A stretch of 64,000 bases of DNA from Isoptericola halotolerans (GCF_003003075.1 NZ_PVTX01000010.1:1-64000), one strand, 5' to 3'; positions 51,594-60,130 are shown, counted from the first letter of the stretch. The notes: a model not told the origin generated them from the sequence alone. Numbers and translations: made by a program.

Positions 51594-53111
51594 TCAGCCC
51601 CGCGAGTCCTCGGCCGCCTGGACGACCTGCTCGAGCCAGGAGCGACGTGCCGCGATCGCCGTCTCGAGCTCCTCGGCGGCACGTCGGTCGCCCGACTCCC
51701 GGGCTGCGGCGAGCTCGGCCTCGAGACCGGCGATCGCGTCCTCGAGCTGGGCCGCCGCACCCTCGGCGCGCGCCTGCGTCTCGGGGTTGGTCCGCTTCCA
51801 GCGCGCGTCGTCGGCCTCCCGCACGGCGCTCTCGACGGCACGCAGCCGGCCCTCCACCCGCTGGATGTCGCCGCGCGGCACCTTCCCGGCATCCTCCCAA
51901 CGGTCCTGGATGTCGCGCAGGGCGGCCTTGGCGGACGCCAGGTCGGTGACCGGCAGGAGCGCCTCCGCCTCGACCAGCAGCTGCTCCTTGACCTTCAGGT
52001 TCTCGCCGTACTCGGCGTCGATGGCGGCGTTCGCCTCGTCCCGGGCGCCGAAGAAGGTGTCCTGCGCCGCGCGGAACCTGGCCCAGAGGGCGTCGTCGTC
52101 CTTGCGGTTGGCGCGTCCGGCCGCCTTCCACTGCGTCATGAGGTCGCGGTAGGCGCCTGCCGTCGCCCCCCAGTCGGTCGAGTGCTGCAGCGCCTCCGCC
52201 TCGGCCGCCAGGCGCTCCTTCGTGGCCTTCGCGGCGGTGTTGCGCTGCTCGAGCTCGGCGAAGAAGTGCCGGCGCTCGCGGTCGAAGGCGGTGCGCGCGT
52301 GGCTGAACCGCTTCCACAGCGCCTCCTCCGTGGGCCGGTCGATGCGCGGACCGTGCCGCTGCGCGTCCTTCCACTGGTCCAGCAGCCCGCGCAGCTCCTC
52401 GCCCGCGGGACGCCACTGCATCTTGGCCGGGTCGGTGCCCGCGATCTTCTCGGCGGCCTCGACGATGGCGGTCCTGGCCTCGACCGCGCGGTCCTTGGCC
52501 GCCGCGCGTTCGGCATCGAGCTGCTTGCGGCGTTCGGCGGCACGGTCCCGCAGCCCTGCCACGCGGTCCCGCAGCGCGTCCAGGTCGCCGACGGCGGCTG
52601 GTTCGGCCGTCTCCTCGGCGAGCTTCGACAAGGTCTGGTCGATCTCGCGCACGGACAGGTCGGCGCTGTCGAGGCGGGTGTCGAACAGCGCGACCTTGGC
52701 CACGAGGTCGAGGTACCGGCGCACGTAGAGGCTCAACGCCTCGTCGGCGGCGACCCCGGGGTACTGGCCGACGCTGCGCTCGCCCGCCGCCTCGCGCACG
52801 TACACGGTGCCGTCGTCGTCGACCCGGCCGAAGTTCCCGGCGGCCGCCTCCTCGGCGGCGTCGTGGACGACGGGCGCCACGGGGGCGACCGGTGTGGTGG
52901 GTGCCGCGGCCGGGACGGCGGACGGCTTGGGGCGGCGCAGCGCAGACGGCTTGGGCGCGCCGGGCTTGGGCGGTGCGGGCTGCGGAGCGGGGGCCGCGCT
53001 GGCCTCGTCGTCGCCCGCCGGGGCTTCGCTGGGAGGAGTCTCGGCCTGCGCCTGCTCGGCAGGATCCTCGACGTGGTCGGGTCCGTTCGAGCCGGGGGTG
53101 CTCTCGCTCAC
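51594..53111 (-). CDS. DUF349 domain-containing protein
   Basis: A 505-aa protein. Residues 1-90 are low-complexity, Pro/Ala/Glu-rich. The rest is helical with at least three DUF349 units, each with the W-K/D-G pattern: GLLDQWKDAQRHGPRIDRPT, LMTQWKAAGRANRKDDDALW and DIQDRWEDAGKVPRGDIQRV. Coiled-coil helices rich in Ala, Arg and Glu lie between. DUF349 proteins are cytosolic, of unknown function; some are linked with stress and ribosome biology. The GTG start overlaps the cyclophilin stop by 4 bases, so they form one operon. Confidence 0.9.
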   Translation of the reverse strand: MSESTPGSNGPDHVEDPAEQAQAETPPSEAPAGDDEASAAPAPQPAPPKPGAPKPSALRRPKPSAVPAAAPTTPVAPVAPVVHDAAEEAAAGNFGRVDDDGTVYVREAAGERSVGQYPGVAADEALSLYVRRYLDLVAKVALFDTRLDSADLSVREIDQTLSKLAEETAEPAAVGDLDALRDRVAGLRDRAAERRKQLDAERAAAKDRAVEARTAIVEAAEKIAGTDPAKMQWRPAGEELRGLLDQWKDAQRHGPRIDRPTEEALWKRFSHARTAFDRERRHFFAELEQRNTAAKATKERLAAEAEALQHSTDWGATAGAYRDLMTQWKAAGRANRKDDDALWARFRAAQDTFFGARDEANAAIDAEYGENLKVKEQLLVEAEALLPVTDLASAKAALRDIQDRWEDAGKVPRGDIQRVEGRLRAVESAVREADDARWKRTNPETQARAEGAAAQLEDAIAGLEAELAAARESGDRRAAEELETAIAARRSWLEQVVQAAEDSRG

Positions 53112-53893
53112 TGGGTCTCAACTCCTTCGATGATGACGGGGCTCGTCGGGGAGCCGTCCGCGGCTCCGTCGGTCGTGCCCGCGTCAGCGACTGCCTGGAC
53201 AACGTCCAGGCCGGACGTCACGGTGCCGAACACCGTGTACCCGCCGGCGGCGTCGGACGGGATGGTGGAATCCTCGTAGACGAGGAAGAACTGTGAGCCC
53301 ATGGACTCCGCGTCGCCGCCGCGGCGTGCCATCGCCAGCGTGCCCGCCGGGTAGACGTCGTCGGCGGGGGCGTTCTCGACCGGACCGTAGGAGTAGCCCG
53401 GCCCGCCGGTGCCGCTGGCCGTCGGGTCGCCGCACTGCAGCACGTGGATCCCCTGGGTGACCAGGCGGTGGCACGCGGTGGCGTCGAAGTATCCCTGCTC
53501 GGCCAGCGACACGAAGCTCGCGACCGCCTGGGGGGCGCGCTCGCCGTCGAGCTCGAGCGCGACGGTCTCCGTGGTCCCGTCGACGCACAGGTCGAGCGAG
53601 ACCTCCCAGGTGCGGCCCTCGGCGGCAGCCGGGTCGGGCAGCGTGCCGCCGTCGCGCGCGTCGGTCGAGACGGCCGGGCACGCGGTGCCCGTCGGGGCGT
53701 CGGCTGCGGTGTCGCCGGCCTGCGAACCGGACATCCCCGCGACGACCGCCCCGCCGGCGACCAGGGCGAAGACGGCGAGGATCGCGACGATCACGCCGAT
53801 CCGACGACGGCGCTCTCGCTTCTCGCGCTGCCGTTCCTCCCACTTCGCCTGACGCTTCCGGGCGTACTCGCGCTCGCGCTTGCTGGGCGCCAC
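53108..53893 (-). CDS. Membrane-anchored cyclophilin-type peptidylprolyl isomerase
   Basis: A 261-aa protein with a very basic cytosolic start (SKREREYARKRQAKWEERQR), one membrane helix (IGVIVAILAVFALVAGGAVV) and an external cyclophilin domain. Domain landmarks are APQAVASFVSLAEQGYFDAT, HRLVTQGIHVLQCGDPTASG, GTLAMARRGGDAESMGSQFF and FGTVTSGLDVVQAVADAG. The catalytic Arg of canonical cyclophilins (FHR) aligns with CHRLV, so activity is likely. It may help fold exported proteins. GTG 53893 is taken as start, since the protein from there matches the family form. Confidence 0.92.
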   Translation of the reverse strand: MAPSKREREYARKRQAKWEERQREKRERRRRIGVIVAILAVFALVAGGAVVAGMSGSQAGDTAADAPTGTACPAVSTDARDGGTLPDPAAAEGRTWEVSLDLCVDGTTETVALELDGERAPQAVASFVSLAEQGYFDATACHRLVTQGIHVLQCGDPTASGTGGPGYSYGPVENAPADDVYPAGTLAMARRGGDAESMGSQFFLVYEDSTIPSDAAGGYTVFGTVTSGLDVVQAVADAGTTDGAADGSPTSPVIIEGVETQ

Positions 53894-53990
53894 CGTGGCT
53901 CGTCCCCTCTCGATCCGTGCGCGCACGCGGAACTGTGCGCGTGCGACAGTCTAGGGCTCGCGGCGCTGGTCAACCGCCCGAGCACCGTTG

Positions 53991-54023
53991 CGCGGGGCCG
54001 ACGCGGGGCCGACGCGGGGCCGA
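53991..54023. repeat. Three perfect 11-bp direct repeats
   Basis: CGCGGGGCCGA repeated three times without gaps (53991-54001, 54002-54012, 54013-54023), then a partial copy CGGGGAG. It lies in the 185-bp divergent gap between the cyclophilin and MBL hydrolase genes, about 45 bases upstream of the MBL -10 box. Eleven-base spacing equals one helical turn, so it could be an array of protein sites; slippage is an alternative cause. Confidence 0.85.
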
Positions 54024-54066
54024 CGGGGAGCCCCGGGCTCCTGCGCGCGGCCGTACGCAGGGCGGC

Positions 54067-54072
54067 TACGGT
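54067..54072 (+). promoter_or_regulatory. -10 box (TACGGT) for leaderless MBL gene
   Basis: TACGGT, 6 bases and then ATG 54079, without a Shine-Dalgarno sequence. Confidence 0.55.
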
Positions 54073-54078
54073 ACCGCC

Positions 54079-54807
54079 ATGGACGTGCACGTGGTCGTCG
54101 CCCCTGTCTTCGGGACCAACTGCTGTGTGGTGGTCGCCGACGTGGAGCGCCCCGACGGCCGGCGTGACTGCGTCGTGGTCGACGCGGGCGCCGGTACCGC
54201 CGCCGGGGTGGCCCAGGTCGTGGACACGCACGGCCTCGTCCCGCGGGCGGTGCTCGCCACGCACGGCCACGTGGACCACACCTGGGACGCAGCCGACGTC
54301 TGCGGCACGTACGGCGTCCCGCTCAGGCTCCACGCGGCCGACGTCTACCGGGTGAGCGACCCGTTCGGGACGATCGGCCTCGGCGGGCAGCTCGACGCCC
54401 CGGCGACGGCCGTCAGCGACGCGCTGGTCCAGGCCCTGACGGACTTCGGCCGCACGCCCCGTGACTACCGTGCGCCCTCCGCGGTCGAGGATTTCGAAGG
54501 GCCCGTCGCCGACCTGGTGGCCGGCGACGTGCGGCTGCGCGCGGTGCACGCGCCCGGGCACACCGAGGGGTCGACCCTCTACCTCGTCCCGGGAGCGACG
54601 GGTCCGGGCGTGGTGCTCAGCGGTGACGTGCTCTTCGCCGGAGGCGTCGGGCGCACCGACCTTCCCGGGGCGGACGTCGACGCGATGCTCGCCACGCTGC
54701 GCGACGTGGTCGGGGCCCTCGAGCCGGAGCTGGGCGTCGTGCCGGGCCACGGGCCGACGACGACGGTGCGTCAGGAGCTCGCGACCAACCCGTTCCTCGG
54801 CGGCTGA
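54079..54807 (+). CDS. MBL-fold metallo-hydrolase (glyoxalase II-like)
   Basis: A 242-aa metallo-beta-lactamase fold enzyme. The metal motif HxHxDH is LATHGHVDHTWDAA. A further His is in VHAPGHTEGSTLYLV, the bridging Asp in LSGDVLFAGGVGRTDLPGAD, and the last His in VVPGHGPTTTV. This set is intact for two metals and is the glyoxalase II-like type. MBL genes of this sort often precede hisS in actinobacteria. The natural substrate is unknown. ATG 54079 is preferred over longer frames because of the -10 box. Confidence 0.92.
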   Translation: MDVHVVVAPVFGTNCCVVVADVERPDGRRDCVVVDAGAGTAAGVAQVVDTHGLVPRAVLATHGHVDHTWDAADVCGTYGVPLRLHAADVYRVSDPFGTIGLGGQLDAPATAVSDALVQALTDFGRTPRDYRAPSAVEDFEGPVADLVAGDVRLRAVHAPGHTEGSTLYLVPGATGPGVVLSGDVLFAGGVGRTDLPGADVDAMLATLRDVVGALEPELGVVPGHGPTTTVRQELATNPFLGG

Positions 54808-54861
54808 GACGACGGGCGGGCGGTGTCCGCGGCCGGCGCCCGGATCTGGGAAGATCGGCGC

Positions 54862-56217
54862 ATGGCTCGCATCACGCCCCTCTCCGGCTTCCCCGAATGG
54901 CTCCCCGACGGTCGCGTCGTGGAGCAGCACGTGCTCGACGTGCTGCGCCGCACGTTCGAGCTGCACGGGTTCGCCGGTATCGAGACGCGCGCGGTGGAGC
55001 CGTTGGACCAGCTCCTGCGCAAGGGAGAGACCTCCAAGGAGGTCTACGTGCTCGACCGGCTGCAGGCCGAGGACACCGGCTCGCGGTCGGCCGAGAAGCA
55101 GCTCGGGCTGCACTTCGACCTCACGGTCCCGTTCGCCCGGTACGTGCTGGAGAACGCCGGTCGCCTCGCCTTCCCGTTCAAGCGGTTCCAGATCCAGAAG
55201 GTCTGGCGTGGCGAGCGCCCGCAGGACGGCCGGTTCCGCGAGTTCGCCCAGGCGGACATCGACGTGGTGGGAGCGGGCGAGCTGCCGTACCACTACGAGG
55301 TCGAGCTGCCGTTGGTCATGGCCGAGGCGCTCGGCGCCCTGCGCGACGTCGGGGTGCCCGCGGTGCGCGTGCTGGTCAACAACCGCAAGGTGGCCGAGGG
55401 CTTCTACCGCGGTCTCGGCATCGAGGACGTCGAGGGCGTCCTGCGTCAGATCGACAAGCTGGACAAGATCGGGCCCGAGCGGGTGGCCGAGCTCCTCGTC
55501 GCGGAGCAGGGTGCCAGCCCGCAGCAGGCCGGGGCGTGCCTGGACCTCGCGGCCATCAGCGGCACGGACGTCGGGGTGATCGACCGCGTGCACGCCCTCG
55601 CGGACCAGCACGGTGCGCGCACCGAGCTCCTGGAGACCGGTCTGGGCGAGCTGTCGGCGCTGATCGAGGCGGCGTCGACGCGTGCGCCGGGCGTCGTCGT
55701 CGCGGACCTGAAGATCGCCCGTGGCCTCGACTACTACACCGGTTCGGTCTACGAGACGCTCCTGGTCGGCCACGAGGAGCTCGGCTCGATCTGCTCGGGC
55801 GGCCGGTACGACACCCTGGCCTCCGACGGCAAGAACACGTACCCAGGCGTGGGTCTGTCGATCGGTGTCTCGCGACTCGTCTCGAGGTTGCTGTCCGCCG
55901 GGCTGCTGACGGCCACGCGCGGCGTGCCGACGGCGGTCCTGGTCGCGGTCTCGGACGAGGAGTCGCGCGCGTCCTCCGACGCGGTGGCCGCCGCGCTGCG
56001 CGAGCGCGGCATCCCGACGGACGTGGCGCCGTCGGCGGCCAAGTTCGGCAAGCAGATCAAGTACGCCGACCGCCGCGGCATCCCGTTCGTGTGGTTCCCC
56101 GGTGCGCAGCACCAGGTCAAGGACATCCGCTCCGGCGACCAGGTCGAGGCCGACCCGGCGACGTGGCAGCCCCCGGCGGACGACCTGTGGCCGCGTGTCG
56201 TGCCCGCCGCCGGGTGA
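54862..56217 (+). CDS. hisS: Histidyl-tRNA synthetase
   Basis: A class II synthetase of 451 aa. Motif 1 (VEQHVLDVLRRTFELHGFAG), motif 2 (KRFQIQKVWRGERPQDGRFR with FREFAQADIDVVG), the histidine-specific loops (LKIARGLDYYTGSVYETLL) and motif 3 (GGRYDTLASDGKNTYPGVGL then SIGVSRL) are in order. The C-terminal anticodon-binding domain is present (VLVAVSDEESRASSDAVAAA). ATG 54862; GAAGAT lies 6 bases before it and no Shine-Dalgarno is visible, so it may be leaderless. It follows the MBL gene by 54 bases. Confidence 0.96.
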   Translation: MARITPLSGFPEWLPDGRVVEQHVLDVLRRTFELHGFAGIETRAVEPLDQLLRKGETSKEVYVLDRLQAEDTGSRSAEKQLGLHFDLTVPFARYVLENAGRLAFPFKRFQIQKVWRGERPQDGRFREFAQADIDVVGAGELPYHYEVELPLVMAEALGALRDVGVPAVRVLVNNRKVAEGFYRGLGIEDVEGVLRQIDKLDKIGPERVAELLVAEQGASPQQAGACLDLAAISGTDVGVIDRVHALADQHGARTELLETGLGELSALIEAASTRAPGVVVADLKIARGLDYYTGSVYETLLVGHEELGSICSGGRYDTLASDGKNTYPGVGLSIGVSRLVSRLLSAGLLTATRGVPTAVLVAVSDEESRASSDAVAAALRERGIPTDVAPSAAKFGKQIKYADRRGIPFVWFPGAQHQVKDIRSGDQVEADPATWQPPADDLWPRVVPAAG

Positions 56218-56226
56218 CCGAACGGC

Positions 56227-56610
56227 TCACTCCTCGATGAGCGACAGCACGTTGCGGGCCGGGTCGGTGAACCACGCGATCGTGGGGCCGTCCGCGGGGT
56301 CGGTGCTGCGGACGACGCCGTCCTCGTCGTGCGGAAAGTCCGGGTAGCGCAGGGGCTCCACACCACGCCCCGCGAGCTCCGCGACCGCCGCGCCGACGTC
56401 GGGCACGACGAGGTTGAGGATCGTGAACGAGGCGGGCTCGTGGGCGTCGCCCTTGGGGTAGACGAAGACGGCGGAACCTCCCGTGACGTCGAGCTCCAGC
56501 CCCATCGGCGTGCGCCGGACGGTGAGGCCGAGGGCGTCGCGGTAGAAGGCCTCGGCCGTGTCGAGGTCGTCGACGGAGAAGCCGCTGAACGCGTGGTGGA
56601 CGGTGGGCAT
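56227..56610 (-). CDS. VOC-family (glyoxalase/bleomycin-resistance fold) protein
   Basis: A 127-aa single-domain protein with paired beta-alpha-beta3 modules: HHAFSGFSVDDLDTAEAFYR and FTILNLVVPDVGAAVAELAG. Possible metal ligands are His6 or nearby and the late Glu in LSLIEE, but the set is incomplete, so the reaction is not predictable. AGGAG is well placed before ATG 56610. It converges with hisS, the stops being 10 bases apart. Confidence 0.88.
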   Translation of the reverse strand: MPTVHHAFSGFSVDDLDTAEAFYRDALGLTVRRTPMGLELDVTGGSAVFVYPKGDAHEPASFTILNLVVPDVGAAVAELAGRGVEPLRYPDFPHDEDGVVRSTDPADGPTIAWFTDPARNVLSLIEE

Positions 56611-56793
56611 GGTGGTCTCCTGGGTGAGGCGGGTTCCGGGCCGCCGGCCGCGGGCCGGCTCGTGAGGGTGGACCGTCCTGCGGGCCGGAACTGATCGGTG
56701 GATGCCCGGAGCGCTGCCGCCGAGACCCTGAGACCGCCCCTGAGATCTCCCTGATTCTGGTGCTGACCAGGCATGATGCGACGGTGTGCGGCA

Positions 56794-56799
56794 TAGGGT
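56794..56799 (+). promoter_or_regulatory. -10 box (TAGGGT), leaderless start at 56807
   Basis: TAGGGT is followed by 7 bases and GTG 56807, without Shine-Dalgarno. Confidence 0.5.
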
Positions 56800-56806
56800 C
56801 CCTCGC

Positions 56807-57352
56807 GTGAACGTCTACGTCGTCCTGTCATGCAGCACCACCGTCCTGTCCCGCGCGATCCGGTGGGCCACCGGTGCCGAGTTCACGCATGCGGCGCTCG
56901 CCCTGGACCCGGACCTGGAGCACATGTTCAGCTTCGGGCGCCGTCGCGCCGGCAATCCCTTCGTCGGCTGCTTCAAGCGCGAGCGGATCGACGACGAGCT
57001 GTACCGGCGCATGCCGGTGCTGCCCGGCGCGGTGATCGAGGTCCCGGTGACCGCGCAGCAGCGCGACGTGGTCGGCGCGCAGGTCGCGCGGTTCGTGCTC
57101 GACAGCGGCGCGTACTCGTACAACCACGCCGGGCTGGTCGGGCGAGGCTCCGAGAGCAGCACGAGGTTCGTCTGCTCGGAGTTCGTCTACCACGTCCTGC
57201 GTTCGGCAGGCGTCTGCGACCTGGGAGTGCCGCGGTGGAAGGTGAGTCCCCAGATGCTGCTCCGCGTGCCCGGCGACATGGTCTTCCGTGGTGACCTCAA
57301 GAGGTACCGGCCGTTGACGCTGGATGGAACACGTGTTCGAATGGCGGCGTGA
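56807..57352 (+). CDS. Permuted papain-like (YiiX/NlpC-P60 superfamily) protein
   Basis: A 181-aa protein beginning MNVYVVLSCSTTVLSRAIRW. The pattern of a conserved His early (GAEFTHAALALDPDLEHMFSF) and the catalytic Cys late (RFVCSEFVYHVLRSAGVCD) is that of circularly permuted NlpC/P60-like thiol hydrolases, including YiiX. No signal peptide or wall-binding domain, so it would act inside the cell, on an unknown amide or thioester. The GTG start at 56807 follows a -10 box by 7 bases. Its stop overlaps the start of the intein-containing gene by 4 bases, so the two are co-transcribed. Confidence 0.78.
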   Translation: MNVYVVLSCSTTVLSRAIRWATGAEFTHAALALDPDLEHMFSFGRRRAGNPFVGCFKRERIDDELYRRMPVLPGAVIEVPVTAQQRDVVGAQVARFVLDSGAYSYNHAGLVGRGSESSTRFVCSEFVYHVLRSAGVCDLGVPRWKVSPQMLLRVPGDMVFRGDLKRYRPLTLDGTRVRMAA

Positions 57353-58992
57353 GATGGGACGCGCAATCGATCACCGCCGACGACGGCGCTCTGCCCGGGC
57401 TCGACCGGACCGGCCTGGCGCGCGCGGGCCTGGTCCGCAGCGTGCGCACACCCGACTTCGCCGGGATCACCTTCCACGAGGTGCTGGCCAAGAGCGCGTT
57501 GTCCAAGGTGCCGGCGGCGTCCCGCATGCCGTTCGGCTGGACGGTCAACCCGTACCGGGGGTGCAGCCATGCCTGCCGCTACTGCCTCGGTCCGGAGACG
57601 CCGGTGCTCCTGGCCGATGGCCGGCAGAAACCGATCCGTGAGGTCGTGGTCGGAGACCTGGTCGTGGGCACCGAGCTCGACGGCACGGACCGGCGCTACG
57701 TCACGACCCAGGTGCTCGCGAGGTGGCCGACGGTCAGGACGGCGTACCGCGTGGCTCTTGCCGACGGGACCGAGCTGGTCGCCAGCGCAGACCACAGGTT
57801 TCTCGCGCGCGATCACGGGTGGAAGCACGTCGCCTCGAACGGCCCCGGCGAAGCGCCGCGATCGTTCCTGGCGGTGGACGACCACCTGATGGGCTTCGGT
57901 CAGGGCATGCCGAGGTCTTTCCGCGACGTCGCTGCCGCGCGGCAGCTCGCGATCATCGGGGACGTCGTCAGGTCCTCGGCCGACCTCCGGGTGGTCGGCG
58001 TCGAGAACCTCGGGTACGAGCAGGAGATGGTCGACATCACGACCGGCACCGGTGACTTCGTCGCCGACGGCGTGATCAGCCACAACTGCTTCGCCCGCCC
58101 GACGCACGAGTACCTCGACCTGGACGCCGGCAAGGACTTCGACTCCGAGGTCGTGGTCAAGACGAACGTCGACGACGTGCTGCGGGCAGAGCTGGCCCGT
58201 CCGTCCTGGCGGCGCGAGGCCGTCGCGCTCGGGACCAACACCGACCCGTACCAACGCGCCGAGGGACGCTACCGGTTGATGCCGGGCATCATCGCGGCGC
58301 TCGCGGACTCGGGTACGCCGTTCTCGATCCTCACCAAGGGCACGCTCCTGCGGCGCGACCTGCCGCTGATCGCCAGCGCTGCCGAGCGCGTCGAGGTGGG
58401 CCTCGGCGTCTCCCTGGCGTTCGCCGACGAAGAGCTGCAGCAGGCGGTCGAGCCGGGTACGCCGACGCCCCGTGCCCGGCTCGACCTCGTCCGGGCGGTG
58501 CGTGCCGCGGGCCTGCCCTGCGGCGTCATGGTGGCACCCGTCCTGCCCTGGCTCACGGACTCCACCGACCACCTGCGACGCCTGCTCGACGCCGTCGCCG
58601 ACGCCGGGGCGACCGGTGTCACGGTGGTCCCGCTCCACCTCAAGCCCGGCACGCGCGAGTGGTACCTCCAGTGGCTCCAGCAGGACCACGCGCACCTCGT
58701 GGCCGGGTACGAACGCGTCTTCACACGTGGCACCTACGCCCTGAAGGCCTACCGCGAGTGGCTGTGGGAGCGGGTGAGACCGCTCCTCGACGAACGCGGG
58801 TTCGGCCCGGCCGGGCACCGCTCGGGATCCGGCGCGACCGGCCGGTACGGTGAGCTCCGTCCGCACGACGAGGGCGACTATCCCGCCGGATCGATGGTCG
58901 AGACCACGACGGGAGGCGCCGTGGCGGGGATGCCTCGTGACGGCACCGGGCTCGAGGTGGCCGGCGCGGGCGTCGAGCAGGTCCTCTTCTGA
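57349..58992 (+). CDS. Intein-containing radical SAM protein (Rv2578c/SPL-like family)
   Basis: The precursor has 547 aa. The host protein (379 aa after splicing) is a radical SAM enzyme of the Rv2578c/spore photolyase-like group. PYRGCSHACRY supplies Cys72 and Cys76 of the CxxxCxxC cluster site. The third Cys is interrupted by an intein and restored by the first residue after it (CFARPTHEYLD). Later parts include AVALGTNTDPYQRAEGRYRL, PFSILTKGTLLRRDLPLI and LPCGVMVAPVLPWLTDS. A [4Fe-4S]-dependent radical reaction is expected; the substrate is unknown. The GTG start at 57349 overlaps the upstream gene by 4 bases. Confidence 0.93.
   Translation: MRWDAQSITADDGALPGLDRTGLARAGLVRSVRTPDFAGITFHEVLAKSALSKVPAASRMPFGWTVNPYRGCSHACRYCLGPETPVLLADGRQKPIREVVVGDLVVGTELDGTDRRYVTTQVLARWPTVRTAYRVALADGTELVASADHRFLARDHGWKHVASNGPGEAPRSFLAVDDHLMGFGQGMPRSFRDVAAARQLAIIGDVVRSSADLRVVGVENLGYEQEMVDITTGTGDFVADGVISHNCFARPTHEYLDLDAGKDFDSEVVVKTNVDDVLRAELARPSWRREAVALGTNTDPYQRAEGRYRLMPGIIAALADSGTPFSILTKGTLLRRDLPLIASAAERVEVGLGVSLAFADEELQQAVEPGTPTPRARLDLVRAVRAAGLPCGVMVAPVLPWLTDSTDHLRRLLDAVADAGATGVTVVPLHLKPGTREWYLQWLQQDHAHLVAGYERVFTRGTYALKAYREWLWERVRPLLDERGFGPAGHRSGSGATGRYGELRPHDEGDYPAGSMVETTTGGAVAGMPRDGTGLEVAGAGVEQVLF
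57583..58086 (+). other. 168-residue mini-intein
   Basis: Residues 79-246 of the precursor. It begins with Cys (CLGPETPVLLADGRQKPIRE; splicing block A), has block B with a conserved His (ELVASADHRFLARDHGWKHV), then block F (YEQEMVDITTGTGDFVADG) and ends in block G His-Asn (VISHN) followed by Cys+1. There is no LAGLIDADG or HNH homing endonuclease, so it is a mini-intein that cannot move by itself. Codon use is close to that of the host gene. All residues for class 1 splicing are present. Confidence 0.93.
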
Positions 58993-59009
58993 GAGTGCTG
59001 ACGGACGGC

Positions 59010-59015
59010 TAGGGT
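59010..59015 (+). promoter_or_regulatory. -10 box (TAGGGT), leaderless GNAT gene
   Basis: TAGGGT, 6 bases and then ATG 59022, with no Shine-Dalgarno sequence. Confidence 0.5.
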
Positions 59016-59021
59016 GACGCC

Positions 59022-59612
59022 ATGACGGAGGTCCCGGCCGTGCGCACCCTGCTCGCACGCGCCTTCGCGGAGGACCCGATGTTCTCGTGGGTCTTCCCGG
59101 AGGCGTCGGGCAGGACGGAGGCGCTCGCCGTCTTCATGGGCCTCCTCGTCGAGGCGTACGAGGCGGCCGGACAGGTCGACGTGGTCGCCGCCGACGACGG
59201 TTCCCCGGCCGCGGTGGCCCTCTGGCGGGTGGTCGAGTCGGTCGAACCGCCCCCGGCCGCGGTGACGCTGCCCACCGTCGGCGGGTACCTGAGCGCCGTC
59301 GTCGGCCCGGACCACGCGGCGGCGGTCGGGGCCGGCCTGGCCGAGACCAGGGAGCACCGGCCCGAGGGCACCCACGCCTACCTCAACGCCCTGGGCGCCG
59401 CCCCCGAGCGTCGTGGGCAGGGCTACGGCGCTGCGGCGGTGCGCCGCGTCACGGATCACGCCGACGCCGCGCGCATCCCGACGCACCTGGACACCGTCAG
59501 TCCCGACAACGTCGAGTGGTACGCCCGGCGAGGGTTCGACGTCGTGGCCCGCTACCGGCTGGGCGACGGCCCGCCGGCATGGGCCATGACCCGCCCGCCG
59601 CACCCGGGCTGA
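59022..59612 (+). CDS. GNAT-family N-acetyltransferase
   Basis: A 196-aa acetyltransferase. The acetyl-CoA loop is LNALGAAPERRGQGYGAAAV (Q/RxxGxG/A as RRGQGYG), near residues 120-142. HLDTVSPDNVEWYARRGFDV is the typical last beta-strand region. The N-terminal half (LLARAFAEDPMFSWVFPEAS) is like many uncharacterised members that act on small molecules. ATG 59022. Confidence 0.9.
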   Translation: MTEVPAVRTLLARAFAEDPMFSWVFPEASGRTEALAVFMGLLVEAYEAAGQVDVVAADDGSPAAVALWRVVESVEPPPAAVTLPTVGGYLSAVVGPDHAAAVGAGLAETREHRPEGTHAYLNALGAAPERRGQGYGAAAVRRVTDHADAARIPTHLDTVSPDNVEWYARRGFDVVARYRLGDGPPAWAMTRPPHPG

Positions 59613-59615
59613 GCC

Positions 59616-60089
59616 TCAGGCCTGGTCGACCAGGCGCGCCGGGAAGCCGCCGGTCGCGATCGGTCCCCAGCGCTCGATGGTGAGGCGCACCACCGACTTG
59701 CCCTGCTCGACCATCGCGGCGCGGTACTCGTCCCAGTCGGGGTGCTCCTGCCCGGCGGCCGCCCGGTAGTACTCCACCAGCGGCTCGACGGACTCCGGCA
59801 GGTCGAGGACCTCCGCGGTGCCGTCCGCCTGCACCCAGGCGTCACCGAAGTCCTCGCCCTGGGACATGAAGGAGGCCTGCGGACGCCGGCGCAGGTTCGT
59901 CACCTTCGCGCGCTCCGGGTACGTGGAGACCACGATCCGGCCGGCGGCGTCGATGCCGTAGGTCACCGGGCTGAGCTGGGGGCGGCCGTCGCCCCGGGTG
60001 GTCACGAGCACGCCGTTGCGGCGCGAGCGCAGGAACTCGACGAGCTCGTCGCGGGTCACGGTGGTGTTGGTCGCGATCTGGCGGGCCAT
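59616..60089 (-). CDS. PPOX-class F420-dependent oxidoreductase-like protein
   Basis: A 157-aa split-barrel flavin/deazaflavin-binding protein. RDELVEFLRSRRNGVLVTTR, GRPQLSPVTYGIDAAGRIVV and TYPERAKVTNLRRRPQASFM follow the actinobacterial PPOX F420-dependent group. It probably reduces an unknown compound with F420H2; FMN use is not excluded. AGGAG precedes ATG 60089. It converges with the GNAT gene (stops 3 bases apart). Confidence 0.9.
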   Translation of the reverse strand: MARQIATNTTVTRDELVEFLRSRRNGVLVTTRGDGRPQLSPVTYGIDAAGRIVVSTYPERAKVTNLRRRPQASFMSQGEDFGDAWVQADGTAEVLDLPESVEPLVEYYRAAAGQEHPDWDEYRAAMVEQGKSVVRLTIERWGPIATGGFPARLVDQA

Positions 60090-60124
60090 GGTGATCTCCT
60101 CGCGGTGACGGTGCGGTGCCCCAG

Positions 60125-60130
60125 TAGGAT
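60125..60130 (+). promoter_or_regulatory. -10 box (TAGGAT) for aspS
   Basis: TAGGAT, giving a leader of about 75 bases to GTG 60212, which has CGAAAGGA upstream. No clear -35 hexamer. Confidence 0.45.
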
